Positions 20,078 to 31,935 of a DNA stretch of 64,000 bases are shown here, in pieces. Source of the stretch: Vibrio neonatus (GTDB lineage Bacteria; Pseudomonadota; Gammaproteobacteria; Enterobacterales; Vibrionaceae); contig NZ_AP024885.1 of assembly GCF_024346975.1 (NCBI RefSeq), positions 372,001 through 436,000 on the forward strand, given 5' to 3'. The translations under genes were made by a program, and so were the position numbers. Under the pieces are notes generated by a model that was not told the origin of the DNA, made no database searches, and saw nothing but the letters and a program-made list of their open reading frames with translations. The stretch's first letter is position 1. Each line of letters opens with the position of its first letter.

Positions 20078-21834
20078 TGAAATCGATCAAGAAAAAAACA
20101 ACCCAAGCCATCAAAAAGCGTATTCCAAAAATTGAACCTGAGAAGCTACCCGCTGCTGATACTCGTGTTATTAAGTGGCGCTATCAACTGGTTCTAGGGT
20201 TTATTTTAGCGCTACTAGGTGCATTGCTACTGCGCGTTGCCTACATTCAAGTCATAGAACCGGATTCACTGATCAAACAAGGTGATATGCGTTCTGTTAG
20301 GGTGAAAGCTCTCCCTTCGGCTCGCGGAATTATTTCCGATCGCAATGGTGAACAGATTGCGGTCAGTGTGCCTGTGGAAGCGGTGTACGCCGATCCTCGT
20401 ACTATCTTTGAAAAAGGCGATGCACTGCAAGATGTACAACGTTGGCATGCACTTGCCGATGTATTGTACCTTGATCGTGAAGCGTTAATTCACAAGATAG
20501 ATAAAAACAAAAACCGTCGATTTATCTACTTGCAACGTCAAGTTAGCCCGGCAATGGCGAAATACATTAAACAGCTGAAGCTAAAAGGTGTGGGCTTGCG
20601 TGATGAGTCTCGTCGTTATTATCCTACCGGTGAAGTGAGTGCTCATGTGGTGGGTGTGACCGGTATTGATAGTCACGGCTTAGAAGGGGTTGAGAAAAGC
20701 TACGATAAATGGCTTTCTGGACACGATGGTTCACGTAAGGTGCGCAAAGATAGAGACGGTCGAGTTGTTGAAAATATTTCAATGACCGATAGTGAGCAAG
20801 GTCGTTCTTTGCAACTTACGATCGATCAGCGTTTACAAGCGATCGCTTACCGTTCTATCAAGCAAGCCGTTGCGGATCATAGAGCAACATCAGGCAGCAT
20901 AGTGCTGGTTGATGTTAAAACTGGTGGCATTTTAGCCATGGTGAACACTCCGTCATATAACCCGAATACCCGCGATCAATTACAATCGTTTAAAATGCGA
21001 AATCGTGCCATTACCGATGCCTTAGAAGCGGGTTCATCGGTAAAACCTTTTGTTGTGTTGGCCGCGTTAGAAACTCACACCGCAGATCTTAATACTGTGA
21101 TTGATACGGGCAATGGCATTATGCGTGTTGGCGGCAACCGTGTACGCGATAGTGTTCCAGTAGGTAAAGCGAATCTTGCTACCATCCTTAAAAAGTCCAG
21201 TAACATAGGTGTGACTCATTTAGCCTTGAATATGCCTATAGAATCTTTAGAAGGAATGTATCAATCTGTTGGTTTTGGTTCCGTTTCTGGGATTAATCTA
21301 GTGGGTGAAACTCCAGGGCTATTCCCGAGTCGTCGTCGCTGGTCCAAGATTGAAATCGCTACCTTTGCCTTTGGTTATGGCTTATCTATCACACCGCTAC
21401 AGCTCGCGCATGCTTACGCGACTTTGGGAAGCTACGGCAGTTTCAAACCTCTGCATATAGTGAAAGACGCGAAAGATCTTCCGTCGCCTAAGCAAGTGGC
21501 AGACCCTGACAATGTACGTAAAGTGCTAGACATGCTAGAAGGGGTGACGCAAAAAGGCGGCACCGCAACAAAAGCGAGAGTTCCAGGTTATCGTGTGGGT
21601 GCTAAAACGGGGACTTCCCGTAAAGCTAACGCCGGTGGTTATAGTGATGAATACGTTGCTATTACGGCAGGTGTTGCGCCAATTAGCAATCCTAGACTGG
21701 CATTGGTTGTCGTAGTGAATGATCCACAAGGTGATTCCTACTACGGTGGTGAGGTGGCGGCTCCGGTATTTTCTGAAGTATTAAAAAGTGCGTTACAAAT
21801 TCTGAATGTACCGCCTGATGCGAACACGGATTAA
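20077..21834 (+). CDS. ftsI: Septal peptidoglycan transpeptidase FtsI (PBP3)
   Basis: Class B penicillin-binding protein that cross-links septal peptidoglycan, working with FtsW. The 585-residue protein has one membrane anchor (about 36-56), a pedestal domain (about 70-220) and a transpeptidase domain. The latter has catalytic S320 in SSVK (after EAG rather than the E. coli EPG), the SSN motif at 374-376 and KTGT at 510-513. All active-site motifs are intact. It overlaps the ftsL stop by one base and is followed by murE after eight bases. Confidence 0.96.
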   Translation: MKSIKKKTTQAIKKRIPKIEPEKLPAADTRVIKWRYQLVLGFILALLGALLLRVAYIQVIEPDSLIKQGDMRSVRVKALPSARGIISDRNGEQIAVSVPVEAVYADPRTIFEKGDALQDVQRWHALADVLYLDREALIHKIDKNKNRRFIYLQRQVSPAMAKYIKQLKLKGVGLRDESRRYYPTGEVSAHVVGVTGIDSHGLEGVEKSYDKWLSGHDGSRKVRKDRDGRVVENISMTDSEQGRSLQLTIDQRLQAIAYRSIKQAVADHRATSGSIVLVDVKTGGILAMVNTPSYNPNTRDQLQSFKMRNRAITDALEAGSSVKPFVVLAALETHTADLNTVIDTGNGIMRVGGNRVRDSVPVGKANLATILKKSSNIGVTHLALNMPIESLEGMYQSVGFGSVSGINLVGETPGLFPSRRRWSKIEIATFAFGYGLSITPLQLAHAYATLGSYGSFKPLHIVKDAKDLPSPKQVADPDNVRKVLDMLEGVTQKGGTATKARVPGYRVGAKTGTSRKANAGGYSDEYVAITAGVAPISNPRLALVVVVNDPQGDSYYGGEVAAPVFSEVLKSALQILNVPPDANTD

Positions 21835-21842
21835 GGATTGGT

Positions 21843-23330
21843 ATGAAGGTTCAATGTACTTTACAGCATTTAGTTCAGCCGTGGCTGAGTCAATTAAGTG
21901 AGGAATTGGCGCAAATAGCCGTTGCTAACTTAGAGCTAGATAGCCGAAAAATAGAGGCAGGTTCTACCTTTATTGCTATCAAAGGTCATACGGTTGATGG
22001 TCGACGCTTTATCGATAATGCGATTGCCGCTGGAGCAAGTTTGGTCATTGCGGAAAGCGATGCCGATAACGAGCACGGCAGTGTGCAGTGGCGTACGCAA
22101 ACGCCCGTTTTATACCTTGATGATTTAGGTGTGATTTTATCCGCGTTGGCGCATCGTTTGTATCATTTTTCAGGCATGGATTTGATTGCCGTTACGGGCA
22201 CCAATGGTAAAACCACCATCACGCAAATTATTGCGCAGTGGTTGGGCTGTATTGGTCAGCAAGTCGCGGTGATGGGCACCACAGGAAATGGTTTTCTTGC
22301 GGATTTAAAAGAGGCAAAAAACACCACTGGAAGTGCGATTGAAGTGTGTAAAACACTGGCACAATTAAAACAGTCAGGCGCTCAGTTGACTGCCTTAGAG
22401 ATCTCCTCTCATGGTTTAGTACAGCATCGCATTAAAGCACTGGCGTTTGCGGTAGGGGTGTTTACCAACCTTAGCCGAGACCACCTTGATTATCACGGCA
22501 GCATGGCTGAATACGCTAAGGCGAAATTAAGCTTGTTTACCGAGCATGATTGCAAACATAAAGTTATCAATGTTGATGATGAAGTAGGCAAACAGTGGTT
22601 AACTCAAGTGCCAGATGCAATCGCAGTTTCACTACTAGAAAAGCCAACCACAGAACGTTTTATGTATGCCACTCACATTGCTTATTCAGAGCAAGGCATT
22701 GATATTACTTTTGAGAGTTCTTGGGGGGCAGGCGTATTGCGCGCTCCTTTAATCGGTGAGTTTAATGCTTGTAATGTATTACTGGCTTTTACCGCTTTGT
22801 TAAGTCTTGGCATTGACATCAAAGACTTGCAACAAACCTCTACCCAGTTACAACCTGTAATTGGGCGTATGGAACTCTTTCAAACCGCTGACAAAGCTAA
22901 AGTTGTTGTCGATTATGCTCACACCCCAGATGCATTAGAAAAAGCATTGTGTGCACTTAAGGTTCACTGCCAAGGGCAACTGTGGGCTATTTTAGGTTGC
23001 GGTGGTGATAGAGACACAGGTAAGAGACCCATGATGGCGAAAGTGGCTGAAGATTTTGCTGATCGAATGATCCTTACCGATGATAACCCTCGCAGTGAAA
23101 GTCCCGCACAGATCATTGCTGATATGCAAAAAGGCGTTTCAAATCAAAAGTCTGTCGTCATTGAGCATGATAGATTTAAGGCTTTGTCCTATGCTATTGA
23201 GAACGCGGCAGCCAATGACATCATCTTACTTGCGGGTAAGGGACACGAGGACTATCAAATCTTAGGAGATAAGACTATTCATTATTCTGATCGTGAATCG
23301 GCGATGACCTTGTTGGAGCTAGTCAAATGA
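21843..23330 (+). CDS. murE: UDP-MurNAc-tripeptide synthetase MurE
   Basis: Adds meso-diaminopimelate to UDP-MurNAc-L-Ala-D-Glu using ATP, in the cytoplasm. The 495-residue protein has the ATP site GTNGKTT at 119-125, a central domain with the TTGSAIE and EISSHGL motifs, and a C-terminal ligase domain. The DNPR motif (in DDNPRSESP) marks meso-DAP rather than lysine specificity. An AGGA ribosome site lies just upstream of the start. It overlaps murF by four bases. Confidence 0.96.
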   Translation: MKVQCTLQHLVQPWLSQLSEELAQIAVANLELDSRKIEAGSTFIAIKGHTVDGRRFIDNAIAAGASLVIAESDADNEHGSVQWRTQTPVLYLDDLGVILSALAHRLYHFSGMDLIAVTGTNGKTTITQIIAQWLGCIGQQVAVMGTTGNGFLADLKEAKNTTGSAIEVCKTLAQLKQSGAQLTALEISSHGLVQHRIKALAFAVGVFTNLSRDHLDYHGSMAEYAKAKLSLFTEHDCKHKVINVDDEVGKQWLTQVPDAIAVSLLEKPTTERFMYATHIAYSEQGIDITFESSWGAGVLRAPLIGEFNACNVLLAFTALLSLGIDIKDLQQTSTQLQPVIGRMELFQTADKAKVVVDYAHTPDALEKALCALKVHCQGQLWAILGCGGDRDTGKRPMMAKVAEDFADRMILTDDNPRSESPAQIIADMQKGVSNQKSVVIEHDRFKALSYAIENAAANDIILLAGKGHEDYQILGDKTIHYSDRESAMTLLELVK

Positions 23331-24688
23331 TAGCAACTCAACTATCGGATATCGCTCAGGCTGTTAATGGTCGTGTTATTGGCGATGATCTCACTATAGC
23401 GTCCGTTTCTACCGATAGTCGCAATATCCCTGCACAAGGTTTATTTGTGGCTTTAGTGGGTGAGCGTTTTGATGCTCATGACTTTTGTGAGCAAGCTGTG
23501 GCGCAAGGCGCTGTGGCATTGCTGGTGGACAGAGAACTGCCACTATCCATTCCTCAATTGCTGGTTGAAGATACCAAGATTGCTTTAGGGCAATTGGGTG
23601 CTTGGAATTTAGCGAAGTTGAGCATACCCAAAGTGGCCATTACTGGCAGTTGTGGTAAGACGACCGTTAAAGAGATGCTGACCTCTATTTTATCACTAAG
23701 AGGTGAGACGTTAGCTACCGCAGGAAACTTTAACAATGATATCGGCGTTCCACTCACTTTGCTACGCGCTAATTCAGAGCATGAATTTGCAGTGATTGAG
23801 CTAGGTGCAAACCACGAGCATGAAATCGAATACACCGTTAATTTGGTTCAACCTGATATTGCTTTGGTCAATAATGTTGCTGCTGCACACCTTGAAGGGT
23901 TCGGTTCCATTGAAGGGGTAATGAAAGCCAAAGGTGAAATTTTCTCTACTTTAGATGAAAAAGGGTTAGCTCTGTATAACCTAGACAGTCAAGGTGGTGA
24001 GTTATGGCAATCTCTGTTGCAAAACCGACGTGTTCAAACCTTTTCTTTAGATAACTCTTTAGCTGAATATTACGCCACTGGCATTGTTATTGATGACAAT
24101 GGTTTAGCAAACTTCCACCTGCATACTCCTTTTGGCATGGCTAAGGTCAATCTTAGCGTGGTCGGTAAGCACAACGTCGCCAATGCGGTAGCCGCCTCAG
24201 CGGTTGCCCTGAATATGGGGACGCCTTTAGCGACCGTTGTTGCGGGTTTAGAAGCGGTGGCACAAATGAAAGGACGGGTTGCGGTTGAGCAACTCACCGA
24301 TAACATACGTTTAATTGACGATAGCTATAACGCTAGCGTTCCCGCGATGAAAGCGGCAGCTGATCTACTTAGCACTTTTAAAGGCAGTCGATGGCTGATT
24401 CTGGGCTTCATGGCGGAATTGGGCAAAGAAAGCCTTGAACTTCACCGACAAGTCGGTGAATATGCCGCAACATTTGGATTTGAGTATGTACTTACTTATG
24501 GTGATGACACTAAGGTAATTAGTGACGTTACCCATGGACACCATTTTGCTACTCACCAAAGCCTTTTGGATTTTGTAGAGCAACAAATCTCAAATCAACC
24601 ACACATTCAACACACTTTGCTGGTTAAGGGTGCGAATAGCGCTCAAATGAGCAAAGTGGCCGCTGCACTGAAGGAGAAACTTAAATGA
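23327..24688 (+). CDS. murF: UDP-MurNAc-tripeptide-D-Ala-D-Ala ligase MurF
   Basis: Adds the D-Ala-D-Ala dipeptide, completing the cytoplasmic pentapeptide precursor. The 453 residues include an N-terminal substrate domain, the ATP site GSCGKTT at 107-113, the [10 protein letters not shown] region (about 147-156) and the [11 protein letters not shown] motif near 330, all typical for MurF. It overlaps murE and mraY by four bases each. The D-Ala-D-Ala ligase that feeds it is not encoded in this cluster. Confidence 0.96.
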   Translation: MIATQLSDIAQAVNGRVIGDDLTIASVSTDSRNIPAQGLFVALVGERFDAHDFCEQAVAQGAVALLVDRELPLSIPQLLVEDTKIALGQLGAWNLAKLSIPKVAITGSCGKTTVKEMLTSILSLRGETLATAGNFNNDIGVPLTLLRANSEHEFAVIELGANHEHEIEYTVNLVQPDIALVNNVAAAHLEGFGSIEGVMKAKGEIFSTLDEKGLALYNLDSQGGELWQSLLQNRRVQTFSLDNSLAEYYATGIVIDDNGLANFHLHTPFGMAKVNLSVVGKHNVANAVAASAVALNMGTPLATVVAGLEAVAQMKGRVAVEQLTDNIRLIDDSYNASVPAMKAAADLLSTFKGSRWLILGFMAELGKESLELHRQVGEYAATFGFEYVLTYGDDTKVISDVTHGHHFATHQSLLDFVEQQISNQPHIQHTLLVKGANSAQMSKVAAALKEKLK

Positions 24689-25767
24689 TTATCTGGCTAG
24701 CGGATCTATTACAGCCTTATTTTTCGTTCTTTCGTCTTTTTGATTATCTCTCTTTTCGTTCGATCCTCAGTGTTATTACAGCATTAGGGCTATCGCTATG
24801 GATGGGACCTAAATTAATTCGACACCTACAACTACTGCAAATTGGTCAAGTTGTACGTCACGATGGCCCAGAATCTCATTTGAGTAAACACGGTACGCCA
24901 ACGATGGGCGGGGTCATGATTTTGGCCGCCATTAGTATCACCGTATTGCTATGGTCAGACTTATCTAACCCGTATATTTGGGCGGTGCTAACAGTATTGC
25001 TTGGCTATGGTGCGGTTGGCTTTGTGGATGATTACCGCAAAGTAGTGCGCAAAAATACCGATGGTTTGATTGCTCGTTGGAAATATTTTTGGCAGTCAGC
25101 CATTGCTATTGTGGTGGCTTTTGCTTTGTACGCGCACGGTAAAGACACCGCCGCCACTCAGCTTGTGGTGCCTTTTTTCAAAGACATCATGCCGCAGCTT
25201 GGCCTGTTTTATATTGTGCTGACTTACTTTGTGATTGTGGGTACCAGTAATGCGGTTAACTTAACCGATGGCTTGGACGGCCTAGCTATTATGCCAACTA
25301 TCTTGGTTTCAGCCGGTTTTGCCATTATTGCTTATGCCACAGGTAACGTGAATTTCGCGCAATACTTGCACATTCCTTATATCCCAGACAGCAGTGAACT
25401 TGTTATTTTCTGTGCGGCGATTGTAGGTGCAGGTTTAGGCTTCTTATGGTTTAACACTTACCCTGCACAAGTCTTTATGGGCGATGTGGGTTCGCTTGCT
25501 CTTGGCGGAGCGCTTGGCACTATTGCAGTGTTAGTGCGTCAAGAGTTTGTATTGGTGATTATGGGCGGCGTTTTCGTAATGGAAACTCTTTCGGTTATTT
25601 TGCAGGTTGGCTCTTATAAGTTACGTGGTCAACGCGTTTTCCGTATGGCACCAATTCACCATCACTACGAACTAAAAGGCTGGCCAGAGCCTCGTGTTAT
25701 TGTACGTTTTTGGATTATTTCTATCGTACTTGTGCTGATTGGTCTTGCAACATTGAAGGTACGTTAA
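24685..25767 (+). CDS. mraY: Phospho-MurNAc-pentapeptide translocase MraY
   Basis: Integral membrane enzyme that transfers phospho-MurNAc-pentapeptide to undecaprenyl phosphate, forming lipid I. The 360-residue protein has about ten transmembrane helices. Signature segments are present: [10 protein letters not shown] (about 71-80), the FVDDYRK aspartates (about 115), [10 protein letters not shown] (about 192-201) and the histidine-rich [12 protein letters not shown] loop (about 322-333). Length equals E. coli MraY (360). Confidence 0.97.
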   Translation: MIIWLADLLQPYFSFFRLFDYLSFRSILSVITALGLSLWMGPKLIRHLQLLQIGQVVRHDGPESHLSKHGTPTMGGVMILAAISITVLLWSDLSNPYIWAVLTVLLGYGAVGFVDDYRKVVRKNTDGLIARWKYFWQSAIAIVVAFALYAHGKDTAATQLVVPFFKDIMPQLGLFYIVLTYFVIVGTSNAVNLTDGLDGLAIMPTILVSAGFAIIAYATGNVNFAQYLHIPYIPDSSELVIFCAAIVGAGLGFLWFNTYPAQVFMGDVGSLALGGALGTIAVLVRQEFVLVIMGGVFVMETLSVILQVGSYKLRGQRVFRMAPIHHHYELKGWPEPRVIVRFWIISIVLVLIGLATLKVR

Positions 25768-25770
25768 TCC

Positions 25771-27114
25771 ATGCAACAGTGGCAAAAGATACAAAATGTC
25801 GTCGTTATCGGGCTTGGTATTACTGGGCTGTCAGTAGTTAATCACTTAAAAAGAGTTTCGTCGCAATTGGGGCGCAATCTGAGCATTAAAGTGATTGATA
25901 CCCGAGAAAATCCAGCCGGGCGAGATAAACTTAGCGATGATGTGCCACTGTTTTGTGGGAGTTTAAATCAGCAATGGCTAGATAGTGCCGACCTGATTGT
26001 AGCCAGTCCGGGGATTGCTTTAGCAACCGCTGAGTTGCAACAAGCGGCTAAACTGGGCGTGCCTATTGTCGGTGATATTGAGCTGTTTGCTTGGGCGACC
26101 AACAAACCCGTACTTGCGATTACTGGTTCTAACGGCAAAAGTACAGTGACTGACTTAACGGGCGTGATGGCTAATGCCGCTGGGGTTAAAACCGCTATCG
26201 GCGGCAATATAGGTGTTCCTGCGTTAAACTTGCTCGAATCTGATGCAGATTTATATGTACTGGAACTGTCTAGCTTTCAACTTGAGACAACCTCTAGCTT
26301 AGCGTTACAAGCGGCGGCCTTTTTAAATCTATCTGAAGATCATATGGATAGATATGAAGGCATGCATGATTATCGAGATGCTAAATTACGAATCTTTGAT
26401 AATGCCAAGATTAAAATTGTGAATGCAGATGATAAAGCCACTTATCCAGATAACCATCAAGGCTTGCTAGCGTTCGGTATTGCGCAAGGTGAATATTATC
26501 TGTCAGATCATGCTAATCAAACATGGCTCACCAGTCATGGACAGCGCCTGTTAGCGACGGATGAACTGTCTATTGTGGGTCAACACAATATGCTTAACGC
26601 CTTAGTGTCAATTGCGCTACTTGAAGCGGCTGATATTGATGTTAAGCCTGCTTTAAATGTATTGAAATCTTATGTCGGACTGGCGCATCGTTGTCAGGTA
26701 GTCAGTCGTGATAATGGCATTACTTGGGTAAATGACTCAAAAGCGACCAATGTTGCCAGCACTTTAGCGGCGTTAAATGGTTTACGCATTGCCGGTTGTT
26801 TGTACCTATTGCTAGGTGGTGACGGTAAAGGCGCCGATTTTAGCGAATTAAAACCTGCGCTATCTGCCTTGCATACTGAGCTATATTGCTTTGGCGAAGA
26901 TGGTAAACAGCTCGCTTTACTGTCTGAAAACAGTGTTTACTTTGAAACTATGCAAGAAGCGGTGCAGGCCATTCGACAGAAAGCTAAAGTCGGTGATATG
27001 GTGATGCTTTCTCCCGCCTGTGCCAGCTTAGATCAGTTTGCGAACTTTATGCAGCGCGGAGATATCTTTACTCAGCTCGCTCAACACAGTGATGAGCAGC
27101 AGGATGCAATTTAA
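25771..27114 (+). CDS. murD: UDP-MurNAc-L-Ala-D-Glu ligase MurD
   Basis: Adds D-glutamate to UDP-MurNAc-L-alanine with ATP. The 447 residues carry an N-terminal UDP-binding Rossmann fold ([13 protein letters not shown]), the ATP site GSNGKST at 119-125, and C-terminal motifs WVNDSKATN and [11 protein letters not shown] (about 323-352). It lies three bases after mraY. Its 3' end overlaps the probable start of ftsW by 11 bases. Confidence 0.96.
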   Translation: MQQWQKIQNVVVIGLGITGLSVVNHLKRVSSQLGRNLSIKVIDTRENPAGRDKLSDDVPLFCGSLNQQWLDSADLIVASPGIALATAELQQAAKLGVPIVGDIELFAWATNKPVLAITGSNGKSTVTDLTGVMANAAGVKTAIGGNIGVPALNLLESDADLYVLELSSFQLETTSSLALQAAAFLNLSEDHMDRYEGMHDYRDAKLRIFDNAKIKIVNADDKATYPDNHQGLLAFGIAQGEYYLSDHANQTWLTSHGQRLLATDELSIVGQHNMLNALVSIALLEAADIDVKPALNVLKSYVGLAHRCQVVSRDNGITWVNDSKATNVASTLAALNGLRIAGCLYLLLGGDGKGADFSELKPALSALHTELYCFGEDGKQLALLSENSVYFETMQEAVQAIRQKAKVGDMVMLSPACASLDQFANFMQRGDIFTQLAQHSDEQQDAI

Positions 27115-28402
27115 AAATAGAGATCAGGAAAAAGTGAAAAAATTACGTTGGCTGTCTCGATTTCACGGAAAGGAATCGACTCCTACATTAAGTGATGAAG
27201 TGGTAGCGTCTTCTGATGAAATAGAGGATGTTCAACAGCCCTCTGCTTTACCTGTTCTTTACGATCGACAGCTAGTGTGGCTGACCTTTATACTCATGCT
27301 TATCGGCTTAGTCATGGTGACATCAGCGTCATTACCTCTGAGCTATACCCACTTTGGTACTCCCTTCCATTTTGCAATACGCCATGCGTTGTATCTGATT
27401 TTAGCATTAGGTGTGATGACTGTTGTGGTGCATATTCCAACCAAATTTTGGTTGAAATACAGTATGGCACTGTTGATATTCAGTCTGTTTTTGCTGATGT
27501 TTGTGTTGGTTGGTGGTAAATCGGTGAACGGGGCATCGCGTTGGATTCCATTGGGAGTGATAAACTTTCAGCCGGCAGAGTTGGCAAAACTGTCATTGTT
27601 TATTTTTATGTCCAGCTACTTATTCCGTAAGCAGCAGGAAGTAAGAGCCAGCTTTTTTGGTGGTTTCTTAAAACCTTTCTTTGTATTTGGTGCGCTTGCA
27701 CTCCTTTTATTAGGACAACCAGACTTAGGTACGGTTGTGGTTATGCTCGTCACTATCTTTGGTATGCTCTTCATTGCGGGCGCCAAATTATGGCAGTTCT
27801 TGGCGATAGCCTTTGCCGGGGTGCTAGCCGTGTGTGGTTTGATCTTGGCCGAACCGTACCGTATGAAGCGTGTTACGTCATTTTTAGACCCGTGGGAAGA
27901 CCCGTTTGGTAGTGGCTATCAGCTAACACAGTCCCTGATGGCGTTTGGTCGCGGTGAATGGTTTGGACAAGGTTTAGGTAATTCAATTCAAAAACTGGCT
28001 TACTTACCTGAGGCGCATACCGACTTTGTATTTGCGGTGATGGGGGAAGAGCTCGGCTTTATCGGTGTCACTTGCATCTTATTCCTTATCTTTGCCTTGG
28101 TATTCAAAGCGGTATTCATTGGTAAACGCGCCATTGAATCGGGCGATGTATTTAGTGGCTACCTTTCTATGGGCTTTGGCATTTGGTTTGCCTTCCAAAG
28201 TGTGGTCAATGTGGGCGCGGCAGCCGGTATGGTTCCAACCAAAGGTTTGACGTTACCACTGATCAGTTACGGTGGCTCTAGTTTGATTATCATGTCTATC
28301 GCGGTAGGCATAGTGATAAGAATTGATCATGAGTATCGACTGCAGGACTACCAGCACTCATTAACCCAAGATGATGACTTACAAGGTAAAGCGCAAAAAT
28401 GA
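27104..28402 (+). CDS. ftsW: Septal peptidoglycan polymerase FtsW (SEDS family)
   Basis: SEDS-family glycosyltransferase that polymerises septal glycan strands with FtsI. It has a cytoplasmic N-terminal extension (about 55 residues) and about ten transmembrane helices. Conserved pieces include [10 protein letters not shown], the E/K region [12 protein letters not shown] and the C-terminal [13 protein letters not shown]. The frame is open to 27038 inside murD. I chose the ATG at 27104 (432 residues, [10 protein letters not shown]); a GTG at 27134 with AGGA just upstream is a realistic alternative (422 residues). The stop overlaps murG (ATGA). Confidence 0.92.
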   Translation: MQFKNRDQEKVKKLRWLSRFHGKESTPTLSDEVVASSDEIEDVQQPSALPVLYDRQLVWLTFILMLIGLVMVTSASLPLSYTHFGTPFHFAIRHALYLILALGVMTVVVHIPTKFWLKYSMALLIFSLFLLMFVLVGGKSVNGASRWIPLGVINFQPAELAKLSLFIFMSSYLFRKQQEVRASFFGGFLKPFFVFGALALLLLGQPDLGTVVVMLVTIFGMLFIAGAKLWQFLAIAFAGVLAVCGLILAEPYRMKRVTSFLDPWEDPFGSGYQLTQSLMAFGRGEWFGQGLGNSIQKLAYLPEAHTDFVFAVMGEELGFIGVTCILFLIFALVFKAVFIGKRAIESGDVFSGYLSMGFGIWFAFQSVVNVGAAAGMVPTKGLTLPLISYGGSSLIIMSIAVGIVIRIDHEYRLQDYQHSLTQDDDLQGKAQK

Positions 28403-29463
28403 CCACTGAAAAGAAACGACTTTTAGTTATGGCTGGCGGTACTGGCGGACATGTTTTTCCAGGGCTTGCCGTTGCTAAATATCTACAACAACAAGGTTGG
28501 GAGATCCGCTGGCTAGGGACAGAAGATCGCATGGAAGCCGAGCTTGTGCCTAAACATGGCATCGAGATTGATTTTATCAAGGTCAAAGGACTTCGTGGTC
28601 AAGGCTTAGCTAAGCTGATTAAAGCGCCATTTCAGATCATCAATGCCATCGCTCAAGCGAAAGCACACATAAAACGTTACCAACCGGATGTGGTATTAGG
28701 CATGGGTGGCTATGTTAGCGGCCCTGGCGGTATCGCCGCGCGCCAATGTGGTATTCCACTGGTTTTGCATGAACAAAATGCCGTAGCGGGTTTAACGAAT
28801 AGCTGGCTTGCTAAAGTTGCCAGTAAGGTATTTCAAGCTTTCCCTGGTGCATTTCCAACAGCTGAAGTAGTGGGTAACCCTGTGCGTACCGATGTGGTTG
28901 CACTGGAAGACCCTGCGACACGATTGGCTTCTCGCACTGATGACATTCGTATTTTGGTGATGGGTGGTAGTCAAGGCGCTCGAATTTTAAATCATACTCT
29001 TCCTGACACCGTAGCTGAGCTTGGTCAGGGGTATAGCGTATGGCATCAGGTGGGTAAAAATAACCAAGCTGATGTAGAAACGCGTTATCAAAATGCAGGT
29101 GTCACAGACGTTAAAGTGACCGAATTTATTGATGATGTCGCGGCGGCTTATGCATGGGCTGACGTGATTGTTTGTCGCTCTGGCGCGTTAACCGTATCTG
29201 AAATATCAGCGGCGGGCTTAGCGGCTATCTTTATCCCTTATCCGCATAAAGATAGACAACAAGCACTTAACGGAGACTACTTGGTTGATGTTGGTGCGGC
29301 CAAAATGATTGAACAACAAAATTTGTCGGCAATTAAGCTAAAAGACACTATCCAAGAATTAGACAGAACCTCACTACTAGAGATGGCAATTAATGCACGT
29401 CAGGCGGCTAAGCTTGATGCAGATAAAGTGGTGGCGGAAGCCATTATTGCTTTAACTAAATAG
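28399..29463 (+). CDS. murG: Lipid II synthase MurG
   Basis: Peripheral membrane GT28 glycosyltransferase that adds GlcNAc to lipid I, forming lipid II. The 354 residues have the N-domain glycine loop [10 protein letters not shown] (about 14-23), the second loop [10 protein letters not shown] (about 100-109) and a C-domain UDP-GlcNAc site around [22 protein letters not shown] and PHKDRQQ. Length matches E. coli MurG (355). It overlaps ftsW by four bases; a 106-bp gap before murC breaks the otherwise tight packing. Confidence 0.97.
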   Translation: MTTEKKRLLVMAGGTGGHVFPGLAVAKYLQQQGWEIRWLGTEDRMEAELVPKHGIEIDFIKVKGLRGQGLAKLIKAPFQIINAIAQAKAHIKRYQPDVVLGMGGYVSGPGGIAARQCGIPLVLHEQNAVAGLTNSWLAKVASKVFQAFPGAFPTAEVVGNPVRTDVVALEDPATRLASRTDDIRILVMGGSQGARILNHTLPDTVAELGQGYSVWHQVGKNNQADVETRYQNAGVTDVKVTEFIDDVAAAYAWADVIVCRSGALTVSEISAAGLAAIFIPYPHKDRQQALNGDYLVDVGAAKMIEQQNLSAIKLKDTIQELDRTSLLEMAINARQAAKLDADKVVAEAIIALTK

Positions 29464-29484
29464 CTTTTAACTGACGAGCTTTAA

Positions 29485-29545
29485 TTAACGAGCGTTAACT
29501 CTCTAGATTTAAGCGAACAGCGTTAAGTGAACGAGACTAATCTCG
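29485..29545. repeat. Short inverted repeats in the murG-murC gap
   Basis: TTAACG-AG-CGTTAA (29485-29498) and CGAGA-CTAA-TCTCG (29532-29545) lie in the 106-bp gap, and short GCGTTAA/GAACGAG words recur. They may be binding sites or weak RNA structure. No gene is seen here. Confidence 0.3.
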
Positions 29546-29569
29546 AAGAATACTGAGCAAGAGAATATT

Positions 29570-31030
29570 ATGGTAATTGAACACGAACAAAATTTAGCCC
29601 ACATCCGAGCTATGATTCCAGAAATGCGCCGCGTGCAAAGCATTCACTTTGTCGGTATCGGCGGTGCTGGTATGAGTGGTATTGCTGAGGTGTTGCTAAA
29701 CGAAGGCTATGCTATCTCTGGCTCAGATATTAATCAAAATCTCGTCACGGAACGCTTACAAAGCAAAGGGGCCACGATTTTTATTGGTCACGCTAAAAGC
29801 AACATTGAAAATGCCAGTGTAGTGGTAGTCTCAACGGCAATAGACCAAAGAAATCCGGAAATAGTTGCCGCTCAAGCCCTGCGTATTCCTATTGTGCGTC
29901 GCGCTGAAATGCTGGCAGAAATTATGCGTTATCGCCACGGCATTGCGGTTGCCGGCACACACGGTAAAACCACTACTACAGCCTTAGTGACACAAATTTA
30001 TTCTGAAGCCGGTCTTGATCCAACGTTTGTCAATGGTGGCCTAGTAAAAAGCGCAGGTACCAATGCACGTTTAGGCTCAAGCCGTATTTTGATTGCGGAA
30101 GCCGATGAAAGCGATGCGTCATTTTTGCATCTGCAACCTATGGTTGCCATTGTGACGAATATCGAAGCTGATCATATGGATACTTATGGCGGCGACTTTG
30201 AAGTGCTGAAGCAAACATTCCGTGATTTCCTACATAAACTGCCTTTCTATGGTCAGGCAATCATGTGTATAGACGATCCTGTTATTCGCGAAATGCTACC
30301 TACCATCAGCCGTCAGGTGATCACCTATGGTTTTGCTGAAGATGCGGACGTTAAAATCGTCAACTATCGCCAGCAAGGACAGCAAAGCTACTTTACGGTT
30401 AAACGTGAAGGTAAGAGCGATCTTAACATTACGTTGAACATGCCGGGTAAACACAATGCGCTGAATGCATCGGCTGCGATTGCGGTTGCAACCGAAGATA
30501 ACATTTCTGATGACGCTATCTTATCTGCCTTACTGGCTACTCAAGGTACTGGTCGTCGATTTGAACACCTTGGTGAGTATGAAACCGGTAATGGCAGTGC
30601 CATGCTGGTGGATGATTATGGTCATCACCCAAGTGAAGTTGACGTTACCATAGATGCGGCTCGCGCCGGTTGGCCTGATAAGCGTTTAGTGATGATATTC
30701 CAACCTCACCGTTATAGCCGTACTCGCGATCTTTTTGATGACTTTGCTAACGTACTCGACAAAGTTGATGTGCTGTTAATGCTTGATGTTTATTCTGCAG
30801 GTGAAGAACCGATTGCAGGAGCTGATAGTCGCTCATTATGCCGAGCCATTCGTGGCCGTGGCCGCATCGATCCTATCTTTGTTAAAAAACAAGATGAATT
30901 GCCAAGCGTGCTTAGCAACTTGTTGCAAGAAGGGGACCTTGTCCTTACTCAGGGTGCGGGTGATGTAGGAAAGGTTGCCAAAAAACTGGAAAAATTTGCG
31001 CTCAATATCAGAGCAATGCAAAAATGTTAG
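29570..31030 (+). CDS. murC: UDP-MurNAc-L-alanine ligase MurC
   Basis: First amino-acid-adding ligase of peptidoglycan synthesis: attaches L-alanine to UDP-MurNAc with ATP. The 486-residue protein has the UDP-binding motif [16 protein letters not shown] (about 26-41), the ATP site [11 protein letters not shown] near 127-137, [10 protein letters not shown] (about 179-188) and the C-domain [10 protein letters not shown] and FQPHRYSR motifs. Length agrees with E. coli MurC (491). The start follows a GAGCAAGAG stretch that can serve as ribosome site. Confidence 0.97.
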   Translation: MVIEHEQNLAHIRAMIPEMRRVQSIHFVGIGGAGMSGIAEVLLNEGYAISGSDINQNLVTERLQSKGATIFIGHAKSNIENASVVVVSTAIDQRNPEIVAAQALRIPIVRRAEMLAEIMRYRHGIAVAGTHGKTTTTALVTQIYSEAGLDPTFVNGGLVKSAGTNARLGSSRILIAEADESDASFLHLQPMVAIVTNIEADHMDTYGGDFEVLKQTFRDFLHKLPFYGQAIMCIDDPVIREMLPTISRQVITYGFAEDADVKIVNYRQQGQQSYFTVKREGKSDLNITLNMPGKHNALNASAAIAVATEDNISDDAILSALLATQGTGRRFEHLGEYETGNGSAMLVDDYGHHPSEVDVTIDAARAGWPDKRLVMIFQPHRYSRTRDLFDDFANVLDKVDVLLMLDVYSAGEEPIAGADSRSLCRAIRGRGRIDPIFVKKQDELPSVLSNLLQEGDLVLTQGAGDVGKVAKKLEKFALNIRAMQKC

Positions 31031-31073
31031 TTTCCTAAGCGAAATATCCCTTATTGTTATGGAAAGATCATGT

Positions 31074-31110
31074 CGGGTAAGTATAATCTAAAGGTAGATA
31101 TACTTGCCCG
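31074..31110 (+). promoter_or_regulatory. Hairpin containing a consensus -10 box between murC and ftsQ
   Basis: CGGGTAAGTATA pairs with TATACTTGCCCG (one G-T pair) around a 13-base loop. The left arm runs into a perfect TATAAT (31082-31087). It could be an ftsQAZ promoter, as E. coli has promoters in the equivalent place, or an RNA hairpin. No good -35 is seen. Confidence 0.4.
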
Positions 31111-31156
31111 TGTAGGCATATGCGCCATTAATTAGGAAGTCGACGACATTATAAAA

Positions 31157-31933
31157 ATGGAAGCTACATTAGACGTCGAAACTGAATTCAAACAAAAGCC
31201 AAAGTTTAAATTTTCTTTGGTAGATGCGAGTTTTTTACTGTTCGTTATTATTTTGATTGTTTTTGGTATTTATTCCACCGTTGCATGGATGCGAGATAGT
31301 GGACGCTTGCCCCTTTCTCAGTTTGTCCTTGAAGGTAACTTAGAATACGTACATAACTCTGACGTACAGAGCGCTTTGTCACGTATTCAGCCGTTTGGCA
31401 CTTTTATGACTCAAGACGTTACTCAACTGCAACACGCCGTTGAAGATATACCTTGGGTTGCCAATGCCGCTATCCGTAAGCAATGGCCAAATACCATCAA
31501 GGTTTTTGTCACGGAGCATCAACCTGCCGCTATCTGGAATGGTACTGCACTGCTTAATGATAATGGGCAGATTTTTGATGCAGACCCAGCGAGCTTGCAC
31601 GAAAAAGATCAAGAAATTGTTAAGCTTTATGGCCCTGCGCCAAAAAGCGAAGAAGTACTGAATACTTGGCGTGATTTAAAGCCGAAATTCGAAGATCTCG
31701 GATTGAAAATTACTTCTGTTGTTCTCAACGACAGACTGGCTTGGCAGATTATATTAGATAACGGTATTCGCCTTGAATTAGGTAAAGATTCGCTAAAAGA
31801 AAGAATAAAACGCTTTGTTGACCTTTATCGTCATATGAACGAAAAGGTTCAGCAAATCAGTTATATAGACTTGAGATACGATACTGGAGCCGCCATTGGC
31901 TGGCTTTCCGACGAGCAAAGGCATAGAGAGTAG
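31157..31933 (+). CDS. ftsQ: Cell division protein FtsQ
   Basis: Bitopic membrane protein of the FtsQLB complex. The 258-residue protein has a short cytoplasmic segment, one transmembrane helix (about 24-45), a POTRA domain (about 53-123, starting at PLSQFVLEGNLEYV) and a beta domain to about 240. Features match E. coli FtsQ (276). ddl, which precedes ftsQ in enterobacteria, is absent. FtsA starts three bases after the stop. Confidence 0.94.
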   Translation: MEATLDVETEFKQKPKFKFSLVDASFLLFVIILIVFGIYSTVAWMRDSGRLPLSQFVLEGNLEYVHNSDVQSALSRIQPFGTFMTQDVTQLQHAVEDIPWVANAAIRKQWPNTIKVFVTEHQPAAIWNGTALLNDNGQIFDADPASLHEKDQEIVKLYGPAPKSEEVLNTWRDLKPKFEDLGLKITSVVLNDRLAWQIILDNGIRLELGKDSLKERIKRFVDLYRHMNEKVQQISYIDLRYDTGAAIGWLSDEQRHRE

Positions 31934-31935
31934 TA

